Source of the DNA: Silene noctiflora
Lineage: Eukaryota; Streptophyta; Magnoliopsida; Caryophyllales; Caryophyllaceae
Direction of reading: 5' to 3'
DNA: 31,105 bases
Assembly: GCA_009801015.1 (NCBI GenBank)
Contig: VHZZ01023712.1
Location: 1-31,105, forward strand
Made by a program: the position numbers and the translations under genes. Below are positions 11,725 through 21,800 of this stretch, one piece after another. Below the pieces are notes generated by a model. It searched no databases. It saw only the letters and a program-made list of their open reading frames with translations, and had not been told where the DNA came from. Within the stretch, counting starts at the first letter, position 1, and every line of letters begins with the position of its first letter.

Positions 11725-12500
11725 AAAACGTGGCCATTGTATTTGTATATGATGATGTATGATTTAACATTATACAGATGTGGTCATTTTCAACTAAGTA
11801 TTCGATTGTTTTTCGCCATCTATTACTTTGAATAAGTGGTGTTCTTATGCTATTACTGGTTTATTATTTTTTTGTGAAAGAGTTATCCTATTTTTTTTCT
11901 CCGTCTTATTACCTCTTCTTCAGATTTGTACTCAATTTTTTCGAGTCACTCGTGGAATCGTGGATCTCTAATTTTTGGAAGATCACGGTCCAACTTTTTA
12001 CCATTTTTTTTTTACATTTTGATGAGTTCAACATTTTAGAGCTTTAATTTAGGTGTAGCTTTTGTGAAATGCTTTTTTTTTTCCTAAATACATTATAAAA
12101 CAAACTGATTTTCTTAAGTATTACATTTATTTGTTTTCTCTTCCAATTTTTGATGTTGTTTAAATGTTTAATGCAAGGTTTTTCTTAATTTTTTGAGTAT
12201 TAAAATCGTTTTCATGTAAATAAGTAATTTTGTTTTCAAATTTTCAAATCTTGAATATTTACATGGAATAGTTCTTGTATAATTGCCTTTTTAATTACGC
12301 AGGCAGATTTACCAGTATCAAGTTTTAAACAAATAAACATCAAAGTAATGTAACAAATCAAACTAATGAAACTCTGGCCAGAGTAATATGCAAATTAAAT
12401 TCATAAGAGAACGTGAGTTTCATAAATTCAGGAAAAAAATGGGATCTTTGAAAAATTGACTTTCAACCACTGAGCGACACCTCAGCTTTGTGGTTGTTGC
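11725..12500. other. Intergenic, T-rich, nothing recognised
   Basis: A strongly T-rich stretch with poly-T runs at about 12008-12015 and 12073-12082. The 66-aa plus-strand frame at 11847-12047 is dominated by Phe, Leu and Tyr because of the base composition, and I do not treat it as a gene. Confidence 0.5.
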
Positions 12501-12724
12501 TTTAATAAATAGGATATAGATTTAAGGGGCAAAAAAGTAAAATAATAGCAAATCAGGTACCTGAAATCTCAAATGCTACTCTACGTAGCATTTCATTTCA
12601 GGTAGCTTATTTGGTCAAATAAGCTACTTACCAAACGCTTACGGAAAAATAAGGTACCTGAAACGTTGGTCAAATAAGCTATTTTAACCAAATCAGATAC
12701 CTAAATGTTTTGTCAAACATAGCC
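12501..12724 (-). mobile_element. GGCTCTGTTTGG-type MITE, truncated inverted copy
   Basis: This is the reverse complement of roughly the first half of the element at 12895-13323. It shares the TTTAAGGGG, GGTACCTGAAATCTCAAATG and TTTGGTCAAATAAGCTA segments and ends GTTTGACA-type (TGTCAAACATAGCC). The other half, rich in CAGTTAGTTTTTCAG, is missing. It forms a large inverted pair with the next copy, about 170 bases away. Confidence 0.65.
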
Positions 12725-12894
12725 TAAATCTGTAATTAAGAATGAATTAATTGAAAGTTGGCTAAGACACGTAGTTATCTTATCGATTTAAGTTAGCTTA
12801 AACCCTCCTCAAGAGTCAAGACGCATGTTATCATCTTTAATTCACTCTCACAGTTCGAAATCATCTGCTGTTAATTATCTTTTATAAGTGTTAA

Positions 12895-13323
12895 GCTCTC
12901 TTTGGCAAGCTATTTCAGGTATCTGATTTGGTCAAAATAACTTATTTGACCAAAATTTCAGGTACCTTATTTTTTTGTTAGCGTTTGACAAGTAGCTTAT
13001 TTAACCAAATAAGCTACCTGAAATAAAATGCTACCTAGGGTAACATTTGAGATTTCAGGTACCTGATTTAATTTGATTTTCCGTTTTTACCCCTTAAATA
13101 TATACTACTAAATAATTATCGTATCCTTTTACGTAATTTCATCAAAATCAGTTACGTTTTCAGTTAGTTTGTCAAACATCTTTTTATATAATCAGCTACC
13201 TTATCAGTTCCTAATTTTCAGTTACCTTATCAGTTATTTTTTCAGATTTCAGTTAGTTTTTCAGTTTTCAACTACCTTTTCGGGTTTCAACTACCTTTTC
13301 AGTTAGTTTTACCAAATAGAGCC
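12895..13323 (+). mobile_element. GGCTCTGTTTGG-type MITE, copy 1 (429 bp)
   Basis: Starts GCTCTCTTTGGCAAGC and ends TTTTACCAAATAGAGCC, imperfect inverted termini. The left half contains inverted AATAAGCTACCTGAAAT and GGTACCTGATTT words. The right half is a degenerate run of CAGTTACCTTTTCAG units. The next copy starts immediately and appears to share the AGAGCC boundary. A clean target duplication is not visible. The termini suggest a hAT-type origin, but that is an inference. Confidence 0.65.
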
Positions 13324-14196
13324 TGTTTGACAAGGCATTTCAGGTAGACCTGACAAAAGTAACCCGACCCAATTGACCTGACCCGAAAAGGCTGACCGGA
13401 GACCCAAAATGACCCGAACTACATCACCCGAATGGGACCCGAAAACCTGAACTGACCCAACCCGATCCGAAGATGACCTGAGCTTTCTTGACCCGTAATG
13501 ACCCGACCCGAAAATGACATGTTCATATACCACCCAACTCGAAAATGACCCGACAAAACATAACTCTAATTGAACCGAAAAGATTTGAAATGACTTTTTC
13601 TCTCTTATTCATTGACCCGAAAATGACCCGACCCGAAATAACCCGACCCGTTTGACCCGAAAATACCCGCCTAACAAACCCGAAACCCTAAATGACCCGA
13701 GCCGACCCGAATTAACCCGAAATCAATGAAAGAACCGAACTGACCTGACCCAAACCCGACTCATTGACCCGATTTGTCAGGTCTAATTTCAGGTACTTGA
13801 TTCGGTCAAAGTAGTTTATTTGACCAAAATTTCAGGTATCTTATTTGTTTGTAAGGGTTTGGCTAGTAACTTATTTAACCAAATAAGTTACCTGAAATGA
13901 AATGCTACCTATAGTAGCATTTGAGATTTCAGGTACATGATTTGATTTGATTTTCCCTTTTACCCCTTAAATCTATACTATTAAATAATTTTCATATCCT
14001 TTTACGTCATTTCATCAAAATCAGTTACCTTTTCAGTTAGTTTGCCAAACATTTTTTTATATAATCAGCTACCTTATCAGTTCATATTTTTCAGCTACTT
14101 TATCAATTATCTTTTCAGGTTTCAGTTAGTTTTTCAATTTACAGCTACCTTTTCCGGTTTCAGCTACCTTTTCAGGTAGTTTTACCAGACAGAGCC
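13320..14196 (+). mobile_element. GGCTCTGTTTGG-type MITE, copy 2, split by an insertion
   Basis: Begins AGCCTGTTTGACAAGGC and ends TTTTACCAGACAGAGCC. Removing the insertion at 13345-13785 and one copy of its 8-bp duplication leaves about 428 bp, collinear with copy 1 over its whole length, including TTTTACCCCTTAAAT and CCTTTTACGT. It lies head-to-tail with copy 1, which points to tandem duplication or insertion into the end of a sibling. Confidence 0.7.
13345..13785. mobile_element. CCGACCC-rich element with 13-bp inverted ends
   Basis: The ends TAGACCTGACAAA and TTTGTCAGGTCTA are exact inverse complements. ATTTCAGG lies on both sides (13337-13344 and 13786-13793), a perfect 8-bp target-site duplication typical of hAT transposons. 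The interior is almost entirely degenerate ACCCGAAA/TGACCCGA/CCGACCC words with no coding sequence. Excision in silico restores GGCATTTCAGGTACTTG, matching the neighbouring element at that point, so the boundaries are well supported. Confidence 0.82.
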
Positions 14197-14657
14197 TAAA
14201 GTAGGTGTATTTCACACGATTGAAAATATGAAAATTAGCATGCAAATATGATATATAAAAAATTTGTATTAAAGATGGCTACATATTTGTTGAAATAATA
14301 GATTTGATATTAAAAATTAATATTGAGAAATTACCTTAAATGAAACGTTATGAAATCCGTAGGCGTTTTTTTCTCAAGGTGGACTTGCGCATTTTGGCAA
14401 GAAATATGATTGTATCTAATATCCTTCTTAAAATGTTTAATTTTCATTAAAAGCCATTTTTGTTAAGGGTTGACCGACTCAAAAACCCACTATCGACATT
14501 GTTGATTTAGTTTTTTTTAGGTTTTTTTTATTACTCATACCACAAGTAATCCAGTTTTTGAATACTGCTACCAAAGTACTTTTTTTTTTTTAAAACAGCT
14601 ACCACAATCATAGGATTGGTATGAAAATACTACCAATTCATTAAACGAGGCAAAATA
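14197..14657. other. Intergenic AT-rich DNA, nothing recognised
   Basis: Poly-T and poly-A tracts (14511-14531, 14580-14592) and no coding-like frame. The CTACCACAA and CTACCAATTC words repeat loosely near 14560-14640. The stretch ends where the LTR begins. Confidence 0.45.
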
Positions 14658-14735
14658 TGTAACACCCTCATATACCAAGGTGCCTTACCTGTTACCGGCC
14701 AAAACCACCTTAACATATAGAGATGCTACCATCTC

Positions 14736-16038
14736 TGTAATACCCGTCCCATCAGAGGACCCGTTGACTGATCATAGTTGACTAGTGTGACCTTAATCGT
14801 CAAGACGAAGTAGTTGTTTAACTTTGGACTCGACCTAGTGAGTGACACTCGGTCGAGTGTGGTGCACTCGACCGAGTGCAGGGGATTCGGTCGAGTGTGT
14901 TGGCACTCGACCGAGTGCGTCGCGGACAGCGTATTAATATGTATCGCATAAGTCACAATTCCAGAATCGTTTTCTTATTTATTTTCTTTTTCCCTTTCTT
15001 CCTCAAAACCCTAAATCGACACATCTCTCCCTACTGCTCATCCCTCACCTTGCTAGCATATACCTAGGAGACTATCACGGGAATGAAAGGTTACGCTGAC
15101 TCCAACCTAGTCAGCCAATCTTACGATAAGGTAAGTCACCGTCACCGTCTGTATGTTTTGGGATTAGGATTATGTTGTGAGTAATCGGGTCGTATTGTTG
15201 TTGTAGGCATTGTTGTCCGTGTGAAGTGATTTAATACATGAATGATGGACTGTTGCTACTTGGAATGTGGTACAGGTAGGATTTTCTACTCAGTTGAATG
15301 TAGAACTATGTGTTGTGTTAATATGACGGTATTATGATGTATTTTGTGATATGATTCTATGATTGTGATGATATTGTGATGGCGGAGTTGGTGGTGGATG
15401 TTGAAGTTGGGTGTGATTGAGATTGTGATTGTGATATTGTTTTCTGAGCCATTGTGAGAGGTGGTCTCACCCCCATTGTTCGCCTCCTGCGTTCTCTGCG
15501 CAGGAGGGATATGCACATTAAGGGACTTGAGTATCGTGAGTGGTTTAGGTGGTTGACTACGGTCTTCCTCTGGCAGGGCTACAAACTTCGGTGTGTAGTC
15601 GGTTACTTATTGTGTGGTGTGGTGATGGTGATGGTGGTGGTGTGGTGGTGATTGTTCCATTCTGTTTACATTGTTTACTGTATGTAGTTGTTCAGTTGAC
15701 TGACCCCGTTATTGTTTTAAAACTATGATGATCCATTTGGGAATGGTGAGCAGATTAGCTTGCAGGTTTAGATGCTGTTTTGGATGCTTGTTTTGATGTT
15801 CGTGTATGGGGATGGGAGATCGCTGACGCTGATATTAGTATAGCTTTGATAGAAACCGCTGTTGTAATAGTCCAGTGATGTAATTTATATTTCTTATTCA
15901 CATAAAGTGTAATTAATAACAATGTTGTTCTTGAATGGTCTATTTCATATGTACTTACTTTGGGTAACCGAGATGGTAGCACCCTTAGTTGTCAAGGAAG
16001 GTCTAGCGTAGGCTTCCTTGGTAAATAAGGGTGTTACA
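14736..16038 (+). mobile_element. Solo LTR (1303 bp) inserted in the LTR above
   Basis: Starts TGTAATACCCGTCCC and ends AAGGGTGTTACA. ATCTC precedes it (14731-14735) and follows it (16039-16043), a perfect 5-bp target-site duplication of the kind made by LTR retrotransposons. There is no internal region, so it is a solo LTR left by recombination between two LTRs. It shares GTGCACATTAAGG and GGCAGGGCTACA with the surrounding LTR in opposite orientation, so the two families are related. Its 5' part has CACTCGACCGAGTG-type hairpins (14842-14918). Confidence 0.85.
14842..14918. repeat. Array of CTCGACCGAG-type hairpins in the inner LTR
   Basis: Four units, ACTCGGTCGAGT, ACTCGACCGAGT, TTCGGTCGAGT and ACTCGACCGAGT, spaced about 20 bases apart with alternating centres. 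They sit about 107-183 bases from the LTR start, in the U3 region where promoter and enhancer sites normally lie. Confidence 0.7.
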
Positions 16039-17194
16039 ATCTCGGTTACGCGAGGCATAATATATCACAAGGGACCATTAAGAAACAATATTAAAAGATT
16101 AAAGTTTAAAGTGATACATATCTAAATCCAGAAATCCTCAAAGTGAGGTACAACCGTCTCAAAACCAAAATACCGAAAGTACTGAAACCAAAACAATCAT
16201 AAGACACGGCGAAAGACTAGCTATAAAACTCAGTGGTGACTCCATCCCAAGCAACCCACGAACTATCCAATGCATACCTGCTAATCAACTGTTCACCATT
16301 CCTCAATGGATCACCACAATTTTCAAAACACATAAATGGGGTCAGTTACTGCATAACAAGATACAACAATACAATACAATACATCGTCACATTTTTCCAA
16401 CTCCACAATTTCTCCAAACGCCTGATTACACAAGTGTAGCCCTGCCAGATTACCCGTCGCAACAGATAATCCACTCCGCCAGTGGGGACCTCAGTCTTGC
16501 CACCTAAGCCCCGCTCAAAACCGTAAAGCGCAAAACCCATTGAGCCTTAATGTGCACATTCCCCCTTTGTGACGGGAACCACAAGGGGCGAACACGGGCG
16601 TGAAGCCATTCCCGCAAATGACTCCACTCAGCCGAGGGCGCACCTCGCGACCCATATACAATTATAACATTCATCCATAAATTGATAAACATGCCATCAT
16701 CCAACAATACCATCATAAACATAAATATACTTATATCATCACAACCAATTACACAGTAACCGAGTAGGAAAACCCTACCCGAGACGAAAATTACTAAGAT
16801 AGCGCAAGAAGTCATAACCTCTCTTTTACAAAGTCACCTCCTAAACAACAAACATCTAATCATGATCTAAACGACAATTTACTACCAAAAAGCCCCAACC
16901 TACCCAATTAGGGTTTAAACAATATTAACGAATTAACATAAAAATGACATGAGGAGCTTACCCACGATATGACGATCACAACGGTATGAAAAACCCCAAA
17001 AGTTATGCACCTTTGCCACTTGATTTTTTCTTTTTTTTTTTTAAAAAAAAAAAAACAACAACAACAACGTTGTTTTGAAATATGAAAGGTTTTATGAAAG
17101 TGAAATGAAAATAAAAAGAAATGATGCACCGAAATAACAAAAACCCCTTTTACTTTATAATCAAGCTGAAAATAAAAGCCCGTAACATCTTAGC

Positions 17195-17299
17195 TACTCG
17201 ATCGAGTAACTAACATACTCGATCAAGTAACACCTACTCGGTCGAGTAACTAACAAACAAGACCCGATAAAGCTGATCATTACTTACTCGATAGAGTAT
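17195..17299. repeat. Array of TACTCGATCGAGTA palindromes in the outer LTR
   Basis: Four units: TACTCGATCGAGTA (a perfect 14-bp palindrome), TACTCGATCAAGTA, TACTCGGTCGAGTA and TACTCGATAGAGTA. They lie within about 30-135 bases of the LTR start on the minus strand, the same place as the related array in the inner LTR. Confidence 0.7.
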
Positions 17300-17323
17300 T
17301 TAAAGATCAGAATACCTGAGGTA

Positions 17324-17368
17324 TTACAGTCTTCCTTCCTTAAAATGAACTTCGTCCCCGAAGTTCAA
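17324..17368 (-). pseudogene. Scrap resembling the end of a gypsy polyprotein, with polypurine tract
   Basis: The minus strand reads LNFGDEVHFKEGRL then TAA. This resembles the C-terminal tail that gypsy/chromovirus polyproteins often have just before the 3' LTR, and the last codons run into the LTR. The AAGGAAGGAAGA purine tract is part of this coding stretch. I see no continuation of reverse transcriptase or integrase in 17369-17818, which has stops in all frames I followed. Confidence 0.5.
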
Positions 17369-17818
17369 ACCCAATCTATATAACCTGTATCCATAACACT
17401 CCACCGTCTAACACCACTCAACTCACTTCCCTCGTTTTCGACGCTAACTCCATCAATCATGCTTACCATGACTACCTCTACAACGCGGCTCACGATATTG
17501 TATCAATTATAACATAGCCTTTCGACACTAACTCCATAACACTACCGAACACCAACCACAATGCCGCTAATTCCGTCTCACTAACATATCACCCACTAGC
17601 AAATCCAATATTTTTTTTAATGGAGTCACACTAGACTCGCAATTCTTTTTTATTTTTCGAGTTTGCGTTTCCCAATCATACGTAAGCACAATTTTATAAC
17701 TATTTTTATTTTCCGGTTAAATTTTTTCATTTTTAAATATTATTTCAATTTCACAATTTTTATTTTTATTTCTCTAAAAAACACATTAATTATTTTTTAT
17801 GGAGGTGTACGTTAGTTA
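17369..17818. other. Probable retrotransposon remnant, otherwise unassigned
   Basis: Directly internal to the 3' LTR, so expected to be retrotransposon interior, but no domain can be read on either strand. CGCTAACTCCATCA and CACTAACTCCATAA recur near 17442 and 17525. From about 17640 the DNA is AT-rich with poly-T runs. Confidence 0.4.
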
Positions 17819-17953
17819 CACAAATTCTCATTGAAGATGAACACTATCTGTCACAAGCTGAAGACAGATAGTGCCCCTCACATAATATGCAAGTGACACT
17901 ATCCATAGGGTGCTCCATTTCTCCACCAATTACTCTTTCACTTGCCTTATTGT
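17819..17953. mobile_element. MULE-type MITE, truncated copy D
   Basis: Begins CACAAATTCTCATTGAAGA and is collinear with the reverse complement of copy C (11532-11715) through GTCACAAGCTGAAGAC, ATATGCAAGTGACACTATCC and TCCATTTCTCC, as far as CACTTGCCTTATTGT. The GACGCTTTG end is missing, so the copy is broken at about 17953. No matching duplication was found, as expected for a truncated copy. Confidence 0.7.
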
Positions 17954-18350
17954 AAAATGGTTAGGGGGCTGCGAAACGTCGTCGACGTTTTGTAACAAAT
18001 CGTCGACATTAAAAAAAAAAGATGCTCACTACCCTTAGTCACTTTCTCTCTACCCAATTGTCTCCCAAAACCCTCCTAACATCAAACCTAAAAAAAAAAA
18101 AAAAAAAAAAAAATCAAAACTTGTTAATCGGATTCAATGTCGAACAATGAACATTCTAAATCAATGTCTAATGACGAATCATCGATAAGTTAACTAATTC
18201 AAGACTTGTTAATCGTATTCAATTTTAATTTTTTTCNTTTGAATTGAACATTGTCTTGCCTAGTATGAATCGAATTAGTATGACTTATATTGNCTATATT
18301 GAATCGAGTTATGAACAAATTGCGGAATCGTAGACNTTGAAACTCNTAGN

Positions 18351-18572
18351 CTGGGTATGGGTTGGACGAGGAAANTAGTCNTCTGGGTATGGTATGGACG
18401 AAGGGTTTTAGGGTCTGGGTATGGGATGGACGACAATATTGCTCGTCTGAGAGGAAACGGACGAAGAATTTCATGGTCTGGTGATGGACTGGACATGAAA
18501 TTCCTTCGTCTAACACAGACCAGACGAAGAATCTGGCTGTCTGTCCATGGACTGGACGACTGGATGGGCATG
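18351..18572 (+). repeat. 32-bp tandem (minisatellite) array, seven units
   Basis: Units start with CTG or CTA at 18351, 18383, 18415, 18447, 18478, 18510 and 18541, each 31-32 bases long. The first three begin CTGGGTATGG and carry TGGACGA at the same offset. Later units are more diverged but keep GGACGA/GGACTGGAC. Because 32 is not a multiple of three, the frames that read through it (85 aa plus, 98 aa minus) do not give a periodic protein and are not genes. Seven N bases lie in or just before the array, consistent with mixed repeat reads. It ends about 280 bases upstream of the next start codon. Confidence 0.75.
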
Positions 18573-18639
18573 TTTTACCACATTTGGGTTGGACTCTTGG
18601 ACTATTGGTCGTGAAATTTACAAAACTTAGTCCAACTAA

Positions 18640-18854
18640 AAATGACCAAAATACCCTTCCATTAATCCATCCCTCCCTCCCACATTCATTCCTCCCACTC
18701 TCTTCCCATTTGTCTTTCTCCAAAGTTTCAAACTTTTTGTCCACAATAAAAAGGACCCATGATTGAATTTTTGTAAAAAAACAAAAAAAAAAAACAATAA
18801 AAATAATTAAATTCCAAAAAAAATGAAAGAAATAGGAGACATAATTCCTCAACA
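18640..18854 (+). promoter_or_regulatory. Probable promoter/leader of the cysteine-rich gene
   Basis: A CT-rich block (about 18655-18722, CCATCCCTCCCTCCCAC and similar), typical of plant core promoters and leaders, is followed by an A-rich leader and the start context CAACAATGGGC. No clear TATA box was found. CAATAAAAAGG at about 18745 is the only candidate. The transcription start is not fixed. Confidence 0.4.
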
Positions 18855-21800
18855 ATGGGCATCACCTTGTGGAAATCAATGCACCCACAAATATGCTGCA
18901 CTCACCCAAATTCCATGTATTTTTCTATTGATTTTAGTAAATTTATTGTTATTTATGCTTCTTTTTGGATAAAGTTTGATTCTTTATATGTTGGGTTTTT
19001 TGAATTTTATATGTGTGTTTATTTCTGGGATTTTTTTTGGTTGGTGATGTCAAAAGATGGAATTTTTATGTATATTTTTGTCATGGGTTTTTGATGAATT
19101 TTGTTGGGTATGATTGTTTATTTGATAATTGAGCTTATTTGGTCAATTTATTGAGTTTTGGTTATGATGATGTTGGTTGATGTATAATGTATTGATGTTG
19201 GGTTGATTGTTTGATCAGTTATAGGAGCTGGTGAATTTAACATTATGTTTTGCTTATTGAGGATAATTATTATGTTTGAAAATTTCTGATAGATGAATAG
19301 ATCATATTTATTGTATCATTCTGAAGCTTACCATTAGTGGCGGAACTAGGATTTGTCGTTTGTAAGGGAAAAAATTGTTAGGGGGTTGAATTACTAATAA
19401 AATGAGGTAAATTTCCATTATTCCGGGAGGGTGAGGCGAGGCGAGCGCCCTTGCTAGCTCTGTATCCTATAACTGGCATGTTATTTCACAAGAAATGGCA
19501 TAATGTGAGACATTTGATGCAGTCCAATACTCCAATGTCGTCCAATTTTGAAATTTTGTTGAATATATAACATACATTGGGTTCAAATTTGCTGCACGGC
19601 ATGGTGTGTCTCCTTGCTGGGTCGAGCAAGTGTAGGAGTCTTGGCAACGGGGGGGAAGATCCGTTACACCCTTAATGGTGACACTATTGGTGCTTGAACA
19701 ACAAGTGAAGATTTTGGTTCATCTAGCCATAATTTTTAAGCTTACTTTGTTTTCTTTCATTTTTAGTTGCTTCTTCTTGGTCATTGTCGGTTGACTGATT
19801 TTTTTTGTTGCTGATGATGCTATACATCACTGCAACATTAGGCCTACGAACTCTGGAGTTTCGTCCAAGTTATCTGTGGGATATGGTTAATAATGTTGCC
19901 TCGACTTTGATACTGCTTTGCTGCTGATAGTTCATTAGAACGCTGTGCTCCACCTGACCGAATCTGAAAGATTTTATATTGTTTTTTAATATCAGAGCGT
20001 TAATTACTACTCCCTCTGTCACGGTCCGTTGTTTACTTTTCTATTTTTCGTGAAAGATATTTTAATCAAACGTAACAAATGATTCAGGCAGAGTGAATAC
20101 AAAGTTGCTCCTGATTAGTAATGTTTTAATGCAACTTCAGTTAAGATATCTCCTCTTTCTCTTATTTTTCTTCATGAGGGATATATTTCGTCAACTTTAC
20201 CGGTGGAGAGAGAAGGAATTTCCTGCTCCTAAACCATATCAAGGAAAGTAAATGTGTACTTTAACGATTGAAATTGCTTTTGGAATGTTTTCCCTTATTA
20301 CTGAGATTCTGGTAATGGATCTTATGGTTGCGGACTTGCGGTATCAATCATAATAACTCTACTGGGTTAAGGACAGGAACCAAAAAGCGAGGCTAAACAT
20401 GACAAAAGTCGAACTGGAAAATTTGTTGGAAAAGCGAAGCTTTTCATACAATTCATAGTACTGCAAAGAGATATGAAGCTATCTTATTGTTGTTGGTGAT
20501 TTGTTCTAGTGACAAGTGATTGATAACTCCAGTAATGTGTAATTCTTTTTTCTTGTTTTTGGTGTTATGATTTCTGTCTTGACCCTTGAGCGATGACAAG
20601 ATTACAAATGCAGTTACGGTTTTAACTTTTGACGTGTGTTTTTGTTACTCCTGTAGGGAGAGTATTTTGCAAAAAGGGGTGCGGTGCAGATGGGGAGACA
20701 TGGGATGAATGTGAGTATTTGTCTTTCTTTATGTTGGAAGACCCTTGTAAGTTATCTTATAGGTCAGCTCCGACATCAGTGTAGAACTTTCTTTTCTTCG
20801 AAAAACCAACTTTATAATAATGTATATAATTATATATTAAATTCAGCTTGTAATCGTCCGATAATCACATCTTGCTTCTGAATCCTTCCTTTTTGGTAAT
20901 GTTCACTAAAATTTGTTTTTGGGTTGCTGCCATAGTACAGTACATGGTGAAGTTTGAAGATTAAGCTGATTTTACGAATTGGCATTTGGTGTAGTCGTAC
21001 ACTAGGCTTCCTTTGCATAACCTTAATATACTTACAATCTAAATCGGTTACTTCAGGTGTGAGTGAATGTGACCAGATATGCTACAAGGACCCTGTTTTG
21101 AAGGACCAACAGTGGAGCTCTTACATTGATCGGTCTCCTGGGGCTGCAACTTACTCAGAGGTCTCTATTATCATTTCTTAATTTATAGTGGTACTTGTAT
21201 TCTGGTAATGAATTTGTATTGTGCAACGATCCTTTCTATTGTGCACTAATCGACGACTGCAACATAATACTAGTGCTCATATTAATTAAATCTAACTTGG
21301 AAGATGACTTGGTGGAATATAACTATTTGGTATAACTACACAGGATTGTCTCGTGGCTATGGTAGGGGAAAATCGCTTTTTGTTTACGTTGTCCACTCTC
21401 TTCTTACATTCTTGTTTGAAATCCTTGTTCTAATGTCGTTTGAAGTCCCGATTCTTTCAACATATTGTGTGCCATCCATAATAAGGCTGCTCATCTAATA
21501 CATTGTTTTCATCCACAATTACAGGAATGCTTCCATGCCTGTGTTGCTGGTTGTGGCTACAAGGTCAGTTCGCATTCCTAAAAGAACTTTTTCAAGTGCT
21601 TTTTTGGGGAGATGCAATTTCCTGTGTTAGTAGTTCTATTCGCAACTTGTGCTGATCTGTGCAAATTACATGTGTCTGCCTAAGTACATCATTGCATGGG
21701 TCAATGACCTTATCAATACCGTGAAATGCTGGTGATGCGACTGGCGTTGTGTGTCTTGTGTCACACTAATGCACCATATGTTACTTTGACTCTAGACTTT

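Larger units (their letters stand above)
14658..17328 (-). mobile_element. Ty3/gypsy-type 3' LTR (minus strand), split by a solo LTR
   Basis: On the minus strand the LTR runs TGTAATACCTCAGG to GGGTGTTACA, with TG...CA ends. It totals 2671 bases, or about 1363 after removing the inserted LTR and its duplication. A purine tract AAGGAAGGAAGAC lies directly upstream (17341-17329), the expected polypurine tract of a 3' LTR. Near its start are four TACTCGATCGAGTA-type palindromes (17195-17299). The short frames here (for example 16504-16815) have no retroviral domain and read LTR sequence. The rest of the element is missing or unrecognisable beyond about 17400. Confidence 0.75.

Noticed and set aside
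16504..16815. 103-aa minus-strand frame as a retroviral protein
   Set aside because: It lies within the LTR and has none of the gag, protease, reverse transcriptase or integrase motifs.
18351..18572. Evenly spaced repeat that might be taken for a CRISPR-like array
   Set aside because: The 32-base units are directly end to end with no unique spacers, degrade along the array, and lie in a plant nuclear context.
18199..18855. 218-aa minus-strand reading frame
   Set aside because: It runs through the 32-bp array and poly-T/poly-A DNA, contains N codons, and shows no family resemblance. It also lies opposite the promoter of the cysteine-rich gene.
18917..19094. Reading exon 1 of the cysteine-rich gene on to 79 aa as a separate gene
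   Set aside because: After residue 20 the sequence becomes T-rich and Phe/Tyr-dominated as introns are, and a GTATTT donor sits at the change.
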